Source: Tsukamurella sp. PLM1 (GTDB lineage Bacteria > Actinomycetota > Actinomycetes > Mycobacteriales > Mycobacteriaceae). Taken from it: a DNA stretch of 64,000 nt. The DNA is taken from positions 2,480,001 through 2,544,000 of the forward strand of contig NZ_AP025688.1 in NCBI RefSeq assembly GCF_023168325.1. Direction: 5' to 3'. Position numbers and translations under genes: made by a program. Below the pieces are notes generated by a model, which saw nothing but the letters and a program-made list of their open reading frames with translations, was not told the DNA's origin and ran no database searches. Shown one piece after another: positions 7,956 through 16,035 of the stretch (positions within the stretch are counted from its first letter, which is position 1; each line of letters starts with the position of its first letter).

Positions 7956-8588
7956 ATGGCCCTCACAATGCTCGACCATCGAGATCCCTCGACCCGTCTG
8001 CGCGCCGCACTCGCGGCGGGGACCGCAGCCGACCCGGACGCCGCGAACGCGCTGATCGCGCGGTGTGCAGTGGAACCGGACTTCTTCGTCCGGGACATGC
8101 TGACCTGGGCGTTGGCCCGCCTCCCCGCCGGGACGACGGTGCCGCTGCTCCGCGCGGAGCTCGCATCGGCCGCCCCCCAGGCGCGGAGCCAGGCCCTGCA
8201 CACGCTCTCGAAGATCGGCCCCGCCGACGCGGGCGTCGCCTTCCCGGAGGCGGTCGCGCTGGCAGGCGATCCGGAGGACGGCGTCGCGACGGCGGCGTGG
8301 CGCACCGTCGTCGCCCTGGCACCGGGCCCGGATGCCCGACGGTCCGCCGCCCGCACCCTGGCGACCCGGCTGGGGCACGGCGGCGTCGAGACCCGGCGCA
8401 GCCTGAGCCGGGCGCTCGTCGCACTCGGCGACGAGGGCCTCGCCGCGCTCGCGGCGGTGGCCGCACCGAACGACGCGGTGCGCGCCCACATCGCCGATAC
8501 GATCCGATTGCTGGACGATCCCGACTCCGGGTTCGCGGGCTCGATGCACGAGGCGAAGCGCGTGGCCGCGCTGGGCGAGCACGCTTGA
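7956..8588 (+). CDS. HEAT-repeat protein
   Basis: 210 residues built almost wholly of HEAT-like helical pairs (STRLRAALAAGTAADPDAANALIARC; PDFFVRDMLTWALARLPAGTTVPLL; PQARSQALHTLSKIGPADAG; ETRRSLSRALVALGDEGLAALA; DAVRAHIADTIRLLDDP). No enzymatic motif is seen; such repeats usually make protein-binding scaffolds, though some fold as DNA-alkylation repair proteins. A strong AAGGAGG ribosome site precedes the ATG. It is controlled by the MerR-type promoter immediately upstream and is followed after 19 bases by a MerR regulator that itself ends in HEAT repeats, so the two probably interact or share a signal. Confidence 0.85.
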   Translation: MALTMLDHRDPSTRLRAALAAGTAADPDAANALIARCAVEPDFFVRDMLTWALARLPAGTTVPLLRAELASAAPQARSQALHTLSKIGPADAGVAFPEAVALAGDPEDGVATAAWRTVVALAPGPDARRSAARTLATRLGHGGVETRRSLSRALVALGDEGLAALAAVAAPNDAVRAHIADTIRLLDDPDSGFAGSMHEAKRVAALGEHA

Positions 8589-8607
8589 CAGTAGGAGGGG
8601 CAGGACG

Positions 8608-9597
8608 ATGCGGATCGGCGAGGTGGCGACGCGGTCGGGCGTCAGCGCGCGGATGCTGCGGCATTACGACTCGCTGGGCCTGGTCCGCCCGTCCGGCCGG
8701 TCGTTCGGCGGCTACCGCGAGTACTCCGAGCACGACATCCGGCGGATCTTCCACGTGGAGAGCCTGCGCTCACTCGGGCTGTCCCTCAAGGAGATCCGGC
8801 GCGCGCTCGACGACCCGTCCTTCGCACCCGACCGGCTGGTCGCCGACATGATCGCCCGGAGCCGGGAGCGGATTCGCCGGGAGACCGAGCTGTTGGAGCG
8901 GCTGCGGCAGGTCGCCGCGACCGGACCGACCGATTGGGAGCAGGTTCTCGACGTCGTGGGCCTGCTCTCCCGGCTCGACGACGTGACGCCCGCGGCCCGG
9001 CAACACGCCGCCCTCACGAGCGCGGGGCGCGCCCCCACCGACGCGCTGGCCGAGGCCCTCCTGAGGGAGGAGAGCACCAACGTGGCGGGCGCGTTGCGCT
9101 GGGCACTGGCACAGGGCGATTCGCGCGACGTCGCCCGGTTGGTCGCCGCGCTCGACTCCCCCGAGCCGGTGATCCGGCGCCGCGCAGCGGAGGCCCTCGC
9201 CGAGCTCCCCGGCCAGGCATCGGCGCTGCGGCGCGCCCTCGATCACGACGACGGGGCGGTGCGCGCGCTCGCCGCCGTCGCCCTGGGCCGGCGCGGAGAC
9301 GCCACGGCCACGCCGCAGCTGTTGCGGATGGTGCGGGACGGTGAGAAGGACGTCGACGCGGCGGAGTCGCTCGGGGTGATCGCGGCCGCGGACCCGGGCG
9401 GGGAGACCGTCAGCGCCGAACTCGCGACGATCGCCCGGGATCCGGGCGACTACGCCGTTCGTCAACGGGCGGTGCAGGCCCTCGCCGAGATCCCCACCGC
9501 CGGTGCGGAGGTCGCGCTGCGCGCGCTCACGGGCGACGTCGACGCACGCATCGCGGGCACTGCCGCGTTCATCCTGCAGCAGCGGGACGAACGCTGA
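8608..9597 (+). CDS. MerR-family regulator fused to HEAT repeats
   Basis: 329 residues. Residues 1-70 are a MerR winged helix (MRIGEVATRSGVSARMLRHYDSLGLVRPSG; YREYSEHDIRRIFHVESLRSLGLSLKEIRRAL), followed by the dimerisation helix to about residue 110. In place of a metal or drug pocket, the C-terminal ~190 residues are HEAT repeats (VIRRRAAEALAELPGQA; GAVRALAAVALGRRGDA; YAVRQRAVQALAEIPTAGA). The effector-sensing part is therefore a protein-binding type scaffold. It is the second gene after the MerR-type promoter, with GTAGGAGGGG as ribosome site. Ligand unknown. Confidence 0.9.
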   Translation: MRIGEVATRSGVSARMLRHYDSLGLVRPSGRSFGGYREYSEHDIRRIFHVESLRSLGLSLKEIRRALDDPSFAPDRLVADMIARSRERIRRETELLERLRQVAATGPTDWEQVLDVVGLLSRLDDVTPAARQHAALTSAGRAPTDALAEALLREESTNVAGALRWALAQGDSRDVARLVAALDSPEPVIRRRAAEALAELPGQASALRRALDHDDGAVRALAAVALGRRGDATATPQLLRMVRDGEKDVDAAESLGVIAAADPGGETVSAELATIARDPGDYAVRQRAVQALAEIPTAGAEVALRALTGDVDARIAGTAAFILQQRDER

Positions 9598-9606
9598 GGA
9601 GCGGGT

Positions 9607-10269
9607 TCAGCCGGCGTAGCGCGCGGCGAACCCGTCGCAGAGCGCCTCGATCCCCGCATGCAGCAGCGGCATCGCGGAGCACAGGTCCGGGCGGTCCACC
9701 TCGGTCAGCTCCCGCAGCAGCGGTAAGTCCGCCACGAGCGGATTGTCCGCGAGGTCGGCGACGAATCCCGCGCCCTCGAGCGAAGAACCGGGGGCCAGCA
9801 GCAGCTGCCCGACCGCGCCGATCCCCGCGCCCTGCACGTGATTCCAGACGTGCAGGGAGAGCTCGGCGGCCTCCGGCACCGAGCCGGTGAGGTGGACGAG
9901 CGCCTCGACGAGCCAGTTGAAGCAGGAGATCGCCGACGGCGCCATCGCCGCGCGCGGCATCGTGTGGGCGAGCAGCACCCAGGGGTGGTGCAGGTACAGG
10001 CGCATGTCCGCCTCGGCCGCGGCGTGCACGCGACGACGCCAGTCCGGGGCCCCCATGAGCTCGTCCGGGTACAGGTACTCGGCGCCGACCGCGGCGGTCA
10101 TGTCGCGCAGCAGGGCGTCCTTGTCCGGCACATGACGGTAGAGCGACATCGCGCCGGAGCCCAGTGCGTCGGCGATCCGCCGCATCGAGACCTTGCCGAG
10201 CCCGCCCTCGTCGGCGAGCCGGACGCCCTCGGCGACGATCGCCTCCCGGGTAAGAGTGGTCTCCGACAC
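9607..10269 (-). CDS. TetR-family repressor of the adjacent MFS exporter
   Basis: 220 residues. The N-terminal helix-turn-helix reads LTREAIVAEGVRLADEGGLGKVSMRRIADALGSGAMSLYRHVPDKDALL; the C-terminal ligand/dimer domain (ADMRLYLHHPWVLLAHTMPRAAMAPSAI; LHVWNHVQGAGIGAVGQLLL) resembles the TetR_C class found with drug exporters. The GTG start follows GGAGAAAGG. It is divergent from an MFS exporter gene, and two matching 17-bp palindromes lie in the shared control region, so it most likely represses both genes until the exporter's substrate binds. Confidence 0.9.
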   Translation of the reverse strand: MSETTLTREAIVAEGVRLADEGGLGKVSMRRIADALGSGAMSLYRHVPDKDALLRDMTAAVGAEYLYPDELMGAPDWRRRVHAAAEADMRLYLHHPWVLLAHTMPRAAMAPSAISCFNWLVEALVHLTGSVPEAAELSLHVWNHVQGAGIGAVGQLLLAPGSSLEGAGFVADLADNPLVADLPLLRELTEVDRPDLCSAMPLLHAGIEALCDGFAARYAG

Positions 10270-10305
10270 CGGCGCCCTTTCTCCGTTGACCTCACTGGAT
10301 CGGTC

Positions 10306-10322
10306 TGCGTACAGTGTACCCA
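10306..10322. promoter_or_regulatory. Operator copy 1 (imperfect) for the TetR regulator
   Basis: TGCGTACAGTGTACCCA is an 8-1-8 palindrome with one mismatch. It shares TGCGTAC and the central G with a perfect palindrome 24 bases away (start to start), so the two are repeats of the same operator. It lies closer to the TetR gene. Confidence 0.75.
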
Positions 10323-10329
10323 CCCCCGA

Positions 10330-10346
10330 TGCGTACGGCGTACGCA
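10330..10346. promoter_or_regulatory. Operator copy 2 (perfect 17-bp palindrome)
   Basis: TGCGTACGGCGTACGCA is a perfect 8-1-8 palindrome, 26 bases before the MFS start codon and just ahead of its ribosome site. Its position would block transcription of the exporter when occupied. Confidence 0.8.
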
Positions 10347-10371
10347 CCCGTCTCGTACCAAGGAGCCTCTC

Positions 10372-11853
10372 GTGTCCACCACCCCGCGCCGCGCCTGGGC
10401 CGGTCTCGCGGCCCTCCTCCTGCCGGTGTTCCTGGTGTCGATGGACGCGTCGGTGCTCTTCCTGGCGATGCCGCACCTCACCACCGCGCTGAACCCGACC
10501 TCCGCGCAACAGCTGTGGATCCTCGACATCTACCCGTTCATGCTCGCCGGCCTGCTCATCACGATGGGCAACCTGGGCGATCGCTGGGGCCGGCGTCGGC
10601 TGATGACCTGGGGCGCTGGACTGTTCGGCGTGGCGTCGGTGATCGCGGCCTTCTCCCCCACGCCCGGCCTGTTGATCGCGGCCCGCGCCCTGATGGGCGT
10701 CGGCGGCGCCACCCTGCTCCCCGCCAGCCTCGCGCTGATCGCGAACATGTTCCGCGACGCCAGGGCGCGCGGCGTCGCGGTCGGCGTCTGGACCGCCGCC
10801 TTCTCGTTCGGTATGGCCGTGGGCCCCGTGATCGGCGGCGTCCTCCTGCACCACTACTGGTGGGGGTCGGTGTTCCTGATCAACGCGCCCGTGTTCCTCG
10901 CGTTCCTGGTGGCCGGGCCCCTCCTGATCCCCGAGTTCCGGACCGGATCGTCGGCGCCGTTCGACCTCGTGGGCGTCGCGCTGTCGATGGCGGCGATCTT
11001 CCCGATCGTCTACGCCGTCAAATCCGCGGCCGGACACGGCGTACACCTGTCGACGGTGCTGATCGCAGCGGCCGGAGTCGCGATGCTGATCGCGTTCATC
11101 ATGCAGCAGCGGCGCACCCCGCACCCGCTGATTCCGTTCGACCTGTTCCGGAACCGGGTGTTCGCCATGGCGATCGTCGGCACCGTGATAGCGATCTCCA
11201 CGCTGAGCTCGATGTCGTACCTCACCGGGATCTACCTGCAATCCGTGGTCGGGTTCGACGTGCTCGCCGCTGCTTTCCTGGGCCTGCCCGCCGCGGCGTC
11301 GGTCGCGTACTTCTCGATGCGCGCACCGTGGATCGAGCAGTACCTGGGCCGCCGGACCACGTTCGTCGCGGCGCTCCTGTTCGCCGCCCTCGGCCAGGTG
11401 CTGCTGGTGGGGCTGGGCACGAACGGGCCCGCCTGGCTGTACGTGCTGGGCACCGTGGTGGCGGGGTTCGGCTACGGGACCCTGTTCACGTTCGTCTCGG
11501 CGGTCGCCCTCGCGTCGGCGCCGCCCGAGCGCGCGGGCCAGGCATCGTCGATGTCCGAGATGAGCTTCGAGCTCGGCACCGCCACCGGCCTGGCCGTGCT
11601 CGGCTCGGTCGCCACCGCGGTCTTCACCCGGCACGACGGCATGTCGCGCACGCTGGGCGACACGCTGGCACGGGCCGGCGAGTCCGGCGGGCCCGACGGT
11701 GCGGCCCTCGCCGACGCGGCCCGCTCGGCCTGGGTCGACGCGTTGACCACCACGGTGGGCGTGTCGAGCCTGCTGCTCGTGCTCACCGCGGCCGCCGCCT
11801 TCGTCGTGCTGCGCGAGCGGACTCCCGTCGCGCCGGAGCCCGTGGCCTGCTGA
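10372..11853 (+). CDS. MFS drug exporter, DHA2 (14-TM) type
   Basis: 493 residues with about 14 predicted membrane helices. It begins LLLPVFLVSMDASVLFLAMPHLTTAL (the D of TM1 as in DHA2 proteins), with the MFS motif A loop GNLGDRWGRRR after TM2 and the motif C-like segment AVGPVIGGVLL in TM5. It resembles SmvA/EmrB/LfrA-type exporters of quaternary ammonium compounds and dyes. The start is GTG after AAGGAG; longer frames upstream overlap the operators and have no homology. It is divergent from its presumed TetR repressor. The frame is intact. Confidence 0.92.
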   Translation: MSTTPRRAWAGLAALLLPVFLVSMDASVLFLAMPHLTTALNPTSAQQLWILDIYPFMLAGLLITMGNLGDRWGRRRLMTWGAGLFGVASVIAAFSPTPGLLIAARALMGVGGATLLPASLALIANMFRDARARGVAVGVWTAAFSFGMAVGPVIGGVLLHHYWWGSVFLINAPVFLAFLVAGPLLIPEFRTGSSAPFDLVGVALSMAAIFPIVYAVKSAAGHGVHLSTVLIAAAGVAMLIAFIMQQRRTPHPLIPFDLFRNRVFAMAIVGTVIAISTLSSMSYLTGIYLQSVVGFDVLAAAFLGLPAAASVAYFSMRAPWIEQYLGRRTTFVAALLFAALGQVLLVGLGTNGPAWLYVLGTVVAGFGYGTLFTFVSAVALASAPPERAGQASSMSEMSFELGTATGLAVLGSVATAVFTRHDGMSRTLGDTLARAGESGGPDGAALADAARSAWVDALTTTVGVSSLLLVLTAAAAFVVLRERTPVAPEPVAC

Positions 11854-11854
11854 C

Positions 11855-12277
11855 TCAGCGCGGGGTGAGGCGGAAGACGGGGATCACGCGCCCCTGCGCC
11901 GTCTTCTCGTACTCGGCGAACCCGGCCGAGCGGGCCTTGAAGCGCTCCCACGCCTCGTCGCGTGCGGTGCCGATCAGCTCCGTTGCGGTGACCAGTGCCG
12001 TGGAGATCCCGTCGTCGTCGTTCGGGTACTCGATCTCGATGTCCGGGTGGGCCTTGAGGTTGTGGTACCAGGCGGGGTTCGTCGGCGAGCCGCCGGCCGA
12101 GGCCGGCAGCAGCCAGCCCTCGTCGTCGCGGATCGCAGCCAACGGGTTCACCCGCGGCTCACCCGATTTGGCGCCCGTGCTGTGGACGAGCGCGAGCGCC
12201 CGCCCGAACCCCATGGCGGTCACGGTGCCGTTGTTGGCGCGGAACTCGTCGATGATGCCCTGATTGAAGTCGTTCAT
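11855..12277 (-). CDS. F420-type nitroreductase, Ddn family (DUF385)
   Basis: 140 residues. It carries the family signature of a split-barrel F420-binding protein: LALVHSTGAKSGEPRVNPLAAI, GWLLPASAGGSPTNPAWYHNLKAHPDIEIE and the final RVIPVFRL. Such proteins use reduced coenzyme F420, typical of mycobacteria and relatives, to reduce quinones or nitro compounds; several paralogues per genome are usual and a second lies near 57.5 kb. It converges with the MFS gene and there is hardly any gap between the stops. Confidence 0.9.
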   Translation of the reverse strand: MNDFNQGIIDEFRANNGTVTAMGFGRALALVHSTGAKSGEPRVNPLAAIRDDEGWLLPASAGGSPTNPAWYHNLKAHPDIEIEYPNDDDGISTALVTATELIGTARDEAWERFKARSAGFAEYEKTAQGRVIPVFRLTPR

Positions 12278-12335
12278 GGCATCATCATGCGCCCTAGCAG
12301 GGGCGGCAGGGAGATCGGTGACCTCGTCCGCGGTG

Positions 12336-13331
12336 TCAGCCCGCGGGCACAGGTAGCGGCGCGGGCGCGGTGCCGGCGCCGAAGGGGCTGCCGCCCAGCT
12401 TCTCCCGTCCGTGCGGGGTGAACCAGTTCTGCAGGTCCGGCCCCTTCGGCACGATGCTCGACGGGTTGATGTCGCGGTGCACCTCGTAGTAGTGCCGCTT
12501 GATGTGGTCGAAGTGGGTGGAGTCGCCGAAGCCCGGGGTCTGGAACAGGTCCCGCGCGTACGCCCACAGGACCGGCATCTCGCTGAGCTTCTCCCGGTTG
12601 CACTTGAAGTGACCGTGGTACACCGGATCGAACCGGGCGAGCGTGGTGAACAACCGCACGTCGGCCTCGGTAATGGTGTCGCCCACCAGGTACCGCTGCG
12701 TCGCGAGGCGCTCGGAGAGCCAGTCGAGCCGCGAGAACAGCTGATCGTACGCGGCGTCGTAGGACTCCTGCGAACCCGCGAAGCCGCAGCGGTACACCCC
12801 GTTGTTGACGTCGCGGTAGACCAGCTTGTTCACCTCGTCGATCTCGCTGCGCAGGTCCTCCGGGTAGAGCTGCGGCGCGCCTGGGCGGTGGAAGTCCGTC
12901 CACTCGAGCGAGAAATCGAGTGTGATCTGCGGGAAGTCGTTGGTCACCACCGCCCCGGTCGGGACGTCGACGATCGCGGGCACCGTGATCCCCTTCGGGT
13001 AGTCCGGGACTCGCTTGAAGTAGGCGTCCTGCAGCCGCGGGATCTGCAGCACGGGATCAAGGCCACCGGGGTCGAGGTCGAAGGTCCACGACCGCTTGTC
13101 GTGCGTCGGGCCGGCGATCCCGAGGGAGATCGCATCCTCGAGACCCAGCAGCCGACGGACGATGATGGTGCGGGTGGCCCAGGGGCAGGCGTACGAGGCG
13201 ACCAGTCGGTACCGGCCCGGTTCGACGGGATAGCCGTCCCGGCCGTCCCTGGTGATGCGGGTCTCGATGTACCGGGTGTCACGCTCGTACGGCTGGTTCT
13301 CGGTGACGTAGGTGCCCTGCTCCTCGCTCAT
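12336..13331 (-). CDS. Glutathionyl-hydroquinone reductase-like protein (Xi-class GST)
   Basis: 331 residues. The thioredoxin-like N-terminal half has the catalytic segment YACPWATRTIIVRRLLGLEDAI; the C-terminal helical half has YLVGDTITEADVRLFTTLARFDPVYHGHFKCN. This is the YqjG/ECM4 layout with the CPWA active-site cysteine. Glutathionyl-hydroquinone reductases remove thiol adducts from hydroquinones; as this group of organisms makes mycothiol instead of glutathione, the thiol used is probably mycothiol (inference). The start ATG gives MSEEQGTYV and lies divergent from a small secreted-protein gene. Confidence 0.92.
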   Translation of the reverse strand: MSEEQGTYVTENQPYERDTRYIETRITRDGRDGYPVEPGRYRLVASYACPWATRTIIVRRLLGLEDAISLGIAGPTHDKRSWTFDLDPGGLDPVLQIPRLQDAYFKRVPDYPKGITVPAIVDVPTGAVVTNDFPQITLDFSLEWTDFHRPGAPQLYPEDLRSEIDEVNKLVYRDVNNGVYRCGFAGSQESYDAAYDQLFSRLDWLSERLATQRYLVGDTITEADVRLFTTLARFDPVYHGHFKCNREKLSEMPVLWAYARDLFQTPGFGDSTHFDHIKRHYYEVHRDINPSSIVPKGPDLQNWFTPHGREKLGGSPFGAGTAPAPLPVPAG

Positions 13332-13443
13332 GGCGTCCACGTTAGTGACTCCCGCGGCGTAACGTCGAGTGATCGTTACCCGATACAAGCATTGCCTGTC
13401 GATGGAGCCCGCGTCGACCTCCCTTACCGGAAGGAACGAAGCC

Positions 13444-13943
13444 ATGCGCAAGCCTCTGATCGCCCTCGCCCTCTCCGCCGCGGCCGCCGCCACCGGCGCC
13501 GGATCCGTCATCGCCGGCACCGGCGCCGCCGGTGCGACGCCGATCGCCTGCCCCGAGCTCCCCAGGACCGCGTCGACGGTGCGCTGCGCACCGTCGCGCC
13601 GCCGTTCCCGGGCGTCCCCTGGAAGGTGACCGGGATGGGCGGTTCGGTGGATTGCACGCTGAACTGGGTGCGCCTCGAGACCGACCGCGGCACCGGGAGC
13701 TCCCCGGTCCAGATCCTCCTGTTCGACCACAAGAAGTTTGCCGGCACCCCGACCCCGAAGGGCGACGCGTTCACCGATGTGGTCGGCAGCCGGGGCCCCG
13801 GGCAGATCACCGTCCGGTTCAAGTGGCTCAACCCGGGGGACGCGAACGCCAACCCCACCGGCAGGGCCGACGTCCGCTTCCAGGCCCTGCCGCAGGACAC
13901 CCCGCGGCCGCTGGATCCGATCCCGCCGCAGGTCGCGGACTAA
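13444..13943 (+). CDS. Secreted protein, unknown function (frame interrupted)
   Basis: The ATG follows GGAAGGAACGAAGCC. Residues 1-31 form a Sec signal peptide (MRKPLIALALSAAAAATGAG, cleavage probably near AGATP). The frame then breaks in a CCCC run near 13560: the first frame stops at 13629, while a second frame continues DRVDGALRTVAPPFPGVPWKV and keeps good sequence (VDCTLNWVRLETDRG; GQITVRFKWLNPGDANANP) to TAA. Adding one C restores a ~166-residue secreted protein with two cysteines. No family recognised. One missing C in the read is more likely than a true mutation because many other genes here show the same fault. Confidence 0.65.
13574..13596. repeat. Inverted pair of the CGACGGTGC 9-mer
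   Basis: CGACGGTGC and its complement GCACCGTCG lie 5 bases apart just downstream of the frame break in the secreted-protein gene. Together they can form a 9-bp hairpin. Confidence 0.7.
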
Positions 13944-13949
13944 TGGGAA

Positions 13950-14214
13950 GTGCCGGTCAGCTTGGATCGATGTTCGGCAGACTTGGCAACTGGTAGCCGC
14001 TGCTGGGTGAGCACTCTCGCGGACTGGGCCTTCGAGCCCTTGGGTCAGATCGTGCCCCCAGCGGTGCGCCAGGAAAGGTCGATCGCTGCTGGGATGTCGT
14101 GCCGGCCCTGCTCGGCAGGTGTGTGAGTACTGGTCCATTAGTCCGCGACTTACCTTCCCCGGCAGGGCTGCCGGAGCAAGTTCCGTGTTGTTGCAGCCAA
14201 GGGAGGTGTCGGGA
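13950..14214 (+). ncRNA. IS110 left non-coding end; probable bridge RNA locus
   Basis: In IS110-group elements (IS621 work) a structured RNA from the left end binds the recombinase and guides target and donor choice. This stretch has no ORF and holds several hairpins: CCGGCAG/CTGCCGG with a 2-base loop (14159-14174), GGGC/GCCC around 14027-14040, and CCCAGCGG with CGCTGCTGGG (about 14057-14093). The guide loops cannot be assigned without comparing copies of the element and their insertion sites. Confidence 0.45.
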
Positions 14215-15437
14215 ATGTTGTTCATCGGAGACGATTGGGCTGAGGACCATCACGATGTGGAGGTCCAGACGAACACGGCCGCGTCCTGCGCCGCGCCCGT
14301 TTGCGGGAGGGTATCGAGGGCATCACCGCGTTCGGTGAACTCGTCGGCCGGTTCCTGCCCGAGGACGGTGAAGCCGCTGACGTGCTGGTGTGCATCGAGG
14401 TCGACCGGGGCCCGTGGGTGAACGCTCTGATCGCCGCCGGGTACCGGGTGTTCGGGGTTGATCCGCGGCAGGCGCATCGGCATCGGGAGATCCTGTCCAG
14501 TTCCGGCGCGAAGAGCGACAAGGGTGATGCGCACGCCCTGGCCGACATGGTCCGGGTGCGGCGGCATCAGCTCCTCGAGGCCGGTCGGGACTCGGAGATC
14601 TCCGAGGCGGTCAAGGTCGTCACCCGCGCGCATCAGAGCATGATCTGGGACCGCACCCGACACATGCTGCGACTGCGATCAGCTCTGCGGGAGTACTTCC
14701 CCGCGATCCTGATCCTCTGTTCGGAGCTGGACCTGGCGTTGACCAGCCGCCCGATTCTGGCGTTGCTGGCCAAGGCACCCGATCCTGGGTCGGCGGCGAA
14801 ACTCACACCGCGGCAGATCCTCCCGATGTTCAAGGGTTGCCGTAACAAGGACGCCAAAGCGGCTCGGGTGCAGCAGATCCTGCGCGGCGAGCACCTCGGG
14901 CAACCTGCTGTGGTCACCGCCGCGTATGCGGCTTCGGTGCGTTCCTCGGTCGCAGTGCTGGGTGTGGTCATCGAGCAGATCACCGTCCTCGAAGAGGAGG
15001 TGAAGGCGCATTTTGGCCGGCACCCGGCCGCTGAGATCATCTGCAGCCAGCCCGGCCTCGGACCGATCCTCGGTGCCCGGGTGCTCGCCGAGTTCGGGGA
15101 CGCTCCCGGCCGCTATCGCAGCGCCAAAGCGCGCAAGAACTACGCCGGGACCAGCCCGATCACCAAACAGTCCGGCAAAACGAGAGTCGTCGCAGCCCGA
15201 TACGTGCACAACGACCGCCTCATCGACGCGCTCCAGCTGCAGGCTTCCTGCGCCCTGCTGCACGACACAGACGCGAAGACCTACTATGACCAGCTCCGCG
15301 CCCGCGGCCTCAAGCACAACCCCGCCCTGCGCCAGCTCGCCAACCGCCTCGTCGGCATCCTCCACGGCTGCCTCATCCACGGTGCCCAATACGACTCGGC
15401 AGTCGCATGGGCCCACCGACATCCCGTCGCTGCTTGA
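14215..15437 (+). CDS. IS110-family transposase (frame interrupted near N-terminus)
   Basis: The ATG follows GGGAGG and gives MLFIGDDWAEDHHDVEVQ, the start of the RuvC-like DEDD domain. The frame breaks at about 14271 (one G missing after GTCCAG); the next frame continues LREGIEGITAFGELV and runs intact to TGA. The DEDD residues appear in DDWAEDHH, VLVCIEVDRG and GAKSDKGDAHALADMVR; the C-terminal Transposase_20 domain has SQPGLGPILGARVLAEFGD and GTSPITKQSGKTRVV, which includes the candidate catalytic serine. Restored length is ~407 residues, normal for the family. Activity in the organism depends on whether the break is real. Confidence 0.88.
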
Positions 15438-15461
15438 CACTCAACGTCCAGGGATGTCTGA

Positions 15462-15959
15462 TCAGCCCTGGGCCGCCGCCCACTCCTCGACCCGCGCGGC
15501 GCTCTCGGCGTCGCTGAGGTCCTCGACGCGGGTCATGATCGACCAGCGCACGCCGAACGGGTCGCGGATGCTGCCGAACCGGTCGCCGGAGACGAAGTCC
15601 GCCACCGGCTCCCGGACGGTGGCACCCGCGGCCTCGGCCCGCGCGACCACGTCGTCGACGTCGCTGCAGTACAGCCCCATCGAGTAGCAGTCGGCTTCCC
15701 CGTCGGGCATGGCGACGAGACCGAACTGCGGGGTGGGCTCGCCCAGCTGCAGCCGGTCGTTGCCGAAATCGAGTTCGGCGTGGACGACGACGCCGCCCAT
15801 CTCCGTGACGCCGAGCGAGCGGGCTCCGAACACCGAGGTGTAGAAGTCGATGGCCGCCTTGGCATTCGGGATCGCGAGGAAGGGCGTCAGCGAGGTGAAC
15901 GAGTGCGGGACGCCGTCGGTGGTGTGCGCGCCGTTCGCGGCGGTGAAGTTCTCTGTCAT
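15462..15959 (-). CDS. VOC (glyoxalase-like) superfamily protein
   Basis: 165 residues with the two beta-alpha-beta-beta-beta units of the VOC fold: SFTSLTPFLAIPNAKAAIDFYTSVFGARSLG and GLYCSDVDDVVARAEAAGATVREPV...GDRFGSIRDPFGVRWSI. This PhnB-like group includes metal enzymes and binding proteins; the substrate is unknown. The ATG giving MTENFTAAN is chosen because the fold begins shortly after it. It is divergent from an AraC-type regulator, which may control it, and its 3' end abuts the IS110 element. Confidence 0.87.
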   Translation of the reverse strand: MTENFTAANGAHTTDGVPHSFTSLTPFLAIPNAKAAIDFYTSVFGARSLGVTEMGGVVVHAELDFGNDRLQLGEPTPQFGLVAMPDGEADCYSMGLYCSDVDDVVARAEAAGATVREPVADFVSGDRFGSIRDPFGVRWSIMTRVEDLSDAESAARVEEWAAAQG

Positions 15960-16035
15960 GCCGATAACGCTACGAGCGCGGACCACCCGGCCGATTGAAC
16001 ATTCGCGACAGATCACGCGCCCCTACGATCGAAAC

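Larger units (their letters stand above)
13950..15461 (+). mobile_element. IS110-family insertion sequence (limits approximate)
   Basis: One transposase gene with ~270 bases of non-coding DNA before it and at most 24 bases after it. The element fits exactly between the stop codons of two convergent genes, so both ends must lie within 13944-14214 and 15438-15461. IS110 elements have no clear terminal inverted repeats and make little or no target duplication, and none is visible. The right end probably falls in CACTCAACGTCCAGGGATG. A long left non-coding end is the mark of the IS110 group, where it encodes the bridge RNA. Confidence 0.75.

Noticed and set aside
12411-13941. A 510-codon plus-strand gene across the glutathionyl-hydroquinone-reductase locus
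   Set aside because: Its first part is antisense shadow; only the last ~110 codons are the true C-terminus of the secreted protein after a frame break.
13944-15461. Terminal inverted repeats and target duplication for the insertion sequence
   Set aside because: None found on inspection, as expected for IS110.
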